A DNA stretch of 64,000 nucleotides. Origin: an uncultured Alphaproteobacteria bacterium (GTDB lineage Bacteria > Pseudomonadota > Alphaproteobacteria > Geminicoccales > Geminicoccaceae). The stretch is from positions 20,673-84,672 of the forward strand of contig CALBAK010000046.1 of the NCBI GenBank assembly GCA_937926445.1. Reading direction: 5' to 3'. The notes below the pieces were generated by a model. That model was not told the DNA's origin and searched no databases. It saw only the letters and a list, made by a program, of their open reading frames with translations. Both the position numbers and the translations under genes were made by a program. Shown in pieces: positions 63,124-64,000 of the stretch. Each line of letters opens with the position of its first letter. The first letter of the stretch is position 1.

Positions 63124-64000
63124 TCAGCCGGGTCGCGGCGGCTCGATCCCGTCGAGCCGCAGGAGCTTGCGGGTAAGCGTCGGGAGGGTCGCGGCGGACA
63201 GCTCCTCGGGCCGGAACCAGAGGCCCTCGACCGGGCCGGCCGCGGCCGCCGAAAGCCGCGCCCGCACGAGCCGCGCCTTCAGCACGAGATGGGTGAAGAC
63301 GTGGCGGACCTCGCCCGCCACCGGCTCCCACGCGGCCGCCGCGGGGGCGTGCGCGAGCCAGGCGGAAAGCGGCAGCTCGGGCCCCCAGGGCGCGCTCGGG
63401 AGCTCCATCATGCCGGCCAAGAGGCCGCGCTCCGGCCGGCGGCGCAGGAGCACCGCTCCGTCGGCGCGACGCAGGAGGAAGGCGAGGGTCGCCCGCTCCG
63501 GCCGGCCGGCGCGCTCGGCCGGCAGCGGCAGACGCTCCGCTGCACCCCCGGCCCGCGCCCGGCAGGTCGATCGCCAGGGACAGTCGCGGCAGCCGGGCGA
63601 GCGCGGCCGACACAGGAGCGCGCCGAGCTCCATGAGCGCCTGGGCGAGCTCGCCCGGTCGCGGGCCGGGGGCGAGCGGCGCCAGCGCCGCGGCGACCACG
63701 GGCCGGGCCGCGGCCGCCGACAGCTCCAGACCGAGCAGCCGGGCGCCGACCCGGGCGACGTTGCCGTCGACCGGCAGCACCGGCCGGTCGAAGGCGATCG
63801 CCGCCACCGCCGCGGCGCTGTAGGCACCGAGCCCCGGCAGGGTGGCGAGGGCCGCCGGCTCCGCCGGCACCCGGCCGGCGTGCACCGCCTCGATCGCCCG
63901 CGCACAGGCGTGCAGCGCCCGGGCCCGGCGGTAGTAGCCGAGGCCCTGCCAGGCGTGCAGGACCTCCTCGAGCGGCGCGCGGGCGAGCGCCGCCGGGCTC
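63124..64000 (-). CDS. mutY: A/G-specific adenine glycosylase MutY, N-terminus outside the window
   Basis: The gene enters from the right edge; about 292 residues are visible. MutY removes adenine mispaired with 8-oxoguanine. The visible part includes HAWQGLGYYRRARALHACAR, the helix-hairpin-helix LPGLGAYSAAAVAAIAF, and the catalytic Asp in LPVDGNVARV. The [4Fe-4S] ligands follow the canonical C-x6-C-x2-C-x5-C spacing (CRPRSPGCRDCPWRSTC). The C-terminal NUDIX-like domain (RATLAFLLRRADGAVLLRRR; HVFTHLVLKARLV) recognises 8-oxoG. The N-terminal catalytic Glu region is beyond the window. The protein prevents G:C to T:A transversions, which is relevant to the high GC content of this genome. Confidence 0.96.
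   Translation of the reverse strand, partial: SPAALARAPLEEVLHAWQGLGYYRRARALHACARAIEAVHAGRVPAEPAALATLPGLGAYSAAAVAAIAFDRPVLPVDGNVARVGARLLGLELSAAAARPVVAAALAPLAPGPRPGELAQALMELGALLCRPRSPGCRDCPWRSTCRARAGGAAERLPLPAERAGRPERATLAFLLRRADGAVLLRRRPERGLLAGMMELPSAPWGPELPLSAWLAHAPAAAAWEPVAGEVRHVFTHLVLKARLVRARLSAAAAGPVEGLWFRPEELSAATLPTLTRKLLRLDGIEPPRPG

Overview
This window is a piece of a very GC-rich alphaproteobacterial chromosome. The evidence is a CtrA-type cell-cycle regulator beside flagellar export genes, the mnmE / mnmG-rsmG-parA-parB block with two parS palindromes, a 1,639-residue NAD-glutamate dehydrogenase of the large type, hrcA-grpE, DUF6489 before mnmE, and heme-export ccm genes. The order cannot be fixed from sequence alone; Rhodospirillales or Geminicoccales-like lineages would fit. 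The parAB/parS block suggests the segment lies on the origin side of the chromosome. No rRNA, tRNA, CRISPR array or prophage was recognised.

Layout. 0-2.2 kb: the end of an acetyltransferase gene, then a flavin reductase and its [2Fe-2S] ferredoxin. 2.2-5 kb: fliJ and fliI (minus) diverge from ctrA (plus) across an operator-like TTAA region. 5-8.1 kb: a quinone oxidoreductase and a DUF255 protein. 8.2-16.7 kb: DUF6489-mnmE, a cyclic-nucleotide-domain Na+/H+ antiporter, and mnmG-rsmG-parA-parB. 16.8-21.1 kb: a decaying zone with a broken O-GlcNAc-transferase-like gene and a broken MATE exporter gene on either side of two orphan oligopeptide permease genes. 21.2-27.4 kb: Hsp20, a class-I amidotransferase, an RRM protein, an enolase-superfamily enzyme, hrcA-grpE and argG. 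27.4-30.7 kb: a sugar ABC importer lacking its ATPase. 30.9-36.5 kb: NAD-GDH and a methyltransferase. 36.7-45.1 kb: a seven-gene operon in which a complete branched-chain/aromatic-type ABC importer is bracketed by two acyl-CoA/aryl-CoA ligases, suggesting uptake and CoA activation of an organic acid. 45.1-50 kb: ccmA-ccmB, two minus-strand genes, ccmC, and a MeaB-type GTPase. 50-56 kb: small exported proteins, a glycosyltransferase gene interrupted by TAG, a large double glycosyltransferase, two unknown ORFs and a nitrilase-fold enzyme. 56.5-64 kb: glmM, a lipoprotein with a possible degenerate trypsin fold, yraN, and partial mutY, separated by long gene-free stretches of extreme GC content.

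The most unusual feature is how genes decay here. At least four loci are broken: the OGT-like gene, the MATE gene, the TAG-interrupted glycosyltransferase, and an IS5-family transposase relic at 61.5-62.6 kb. The IS5 relic has lost two of its three catalytic acidic residues. Many of its changes appear to replace A/T with G/C (Trp to Gly, Phe to Cys, Lys to Glu, His to Pro). This suggests that unselected DNA drifts toward GC and would explain why chance ORFs remain open across the non-coding regions. Regulatory structures worth testing are the two parS sites, the CtrA boxes, a hairpin that buries the Shine-Dalgarno sequence of the gene after glmM, and a long hairpin-bearing leader before the RRM gene.
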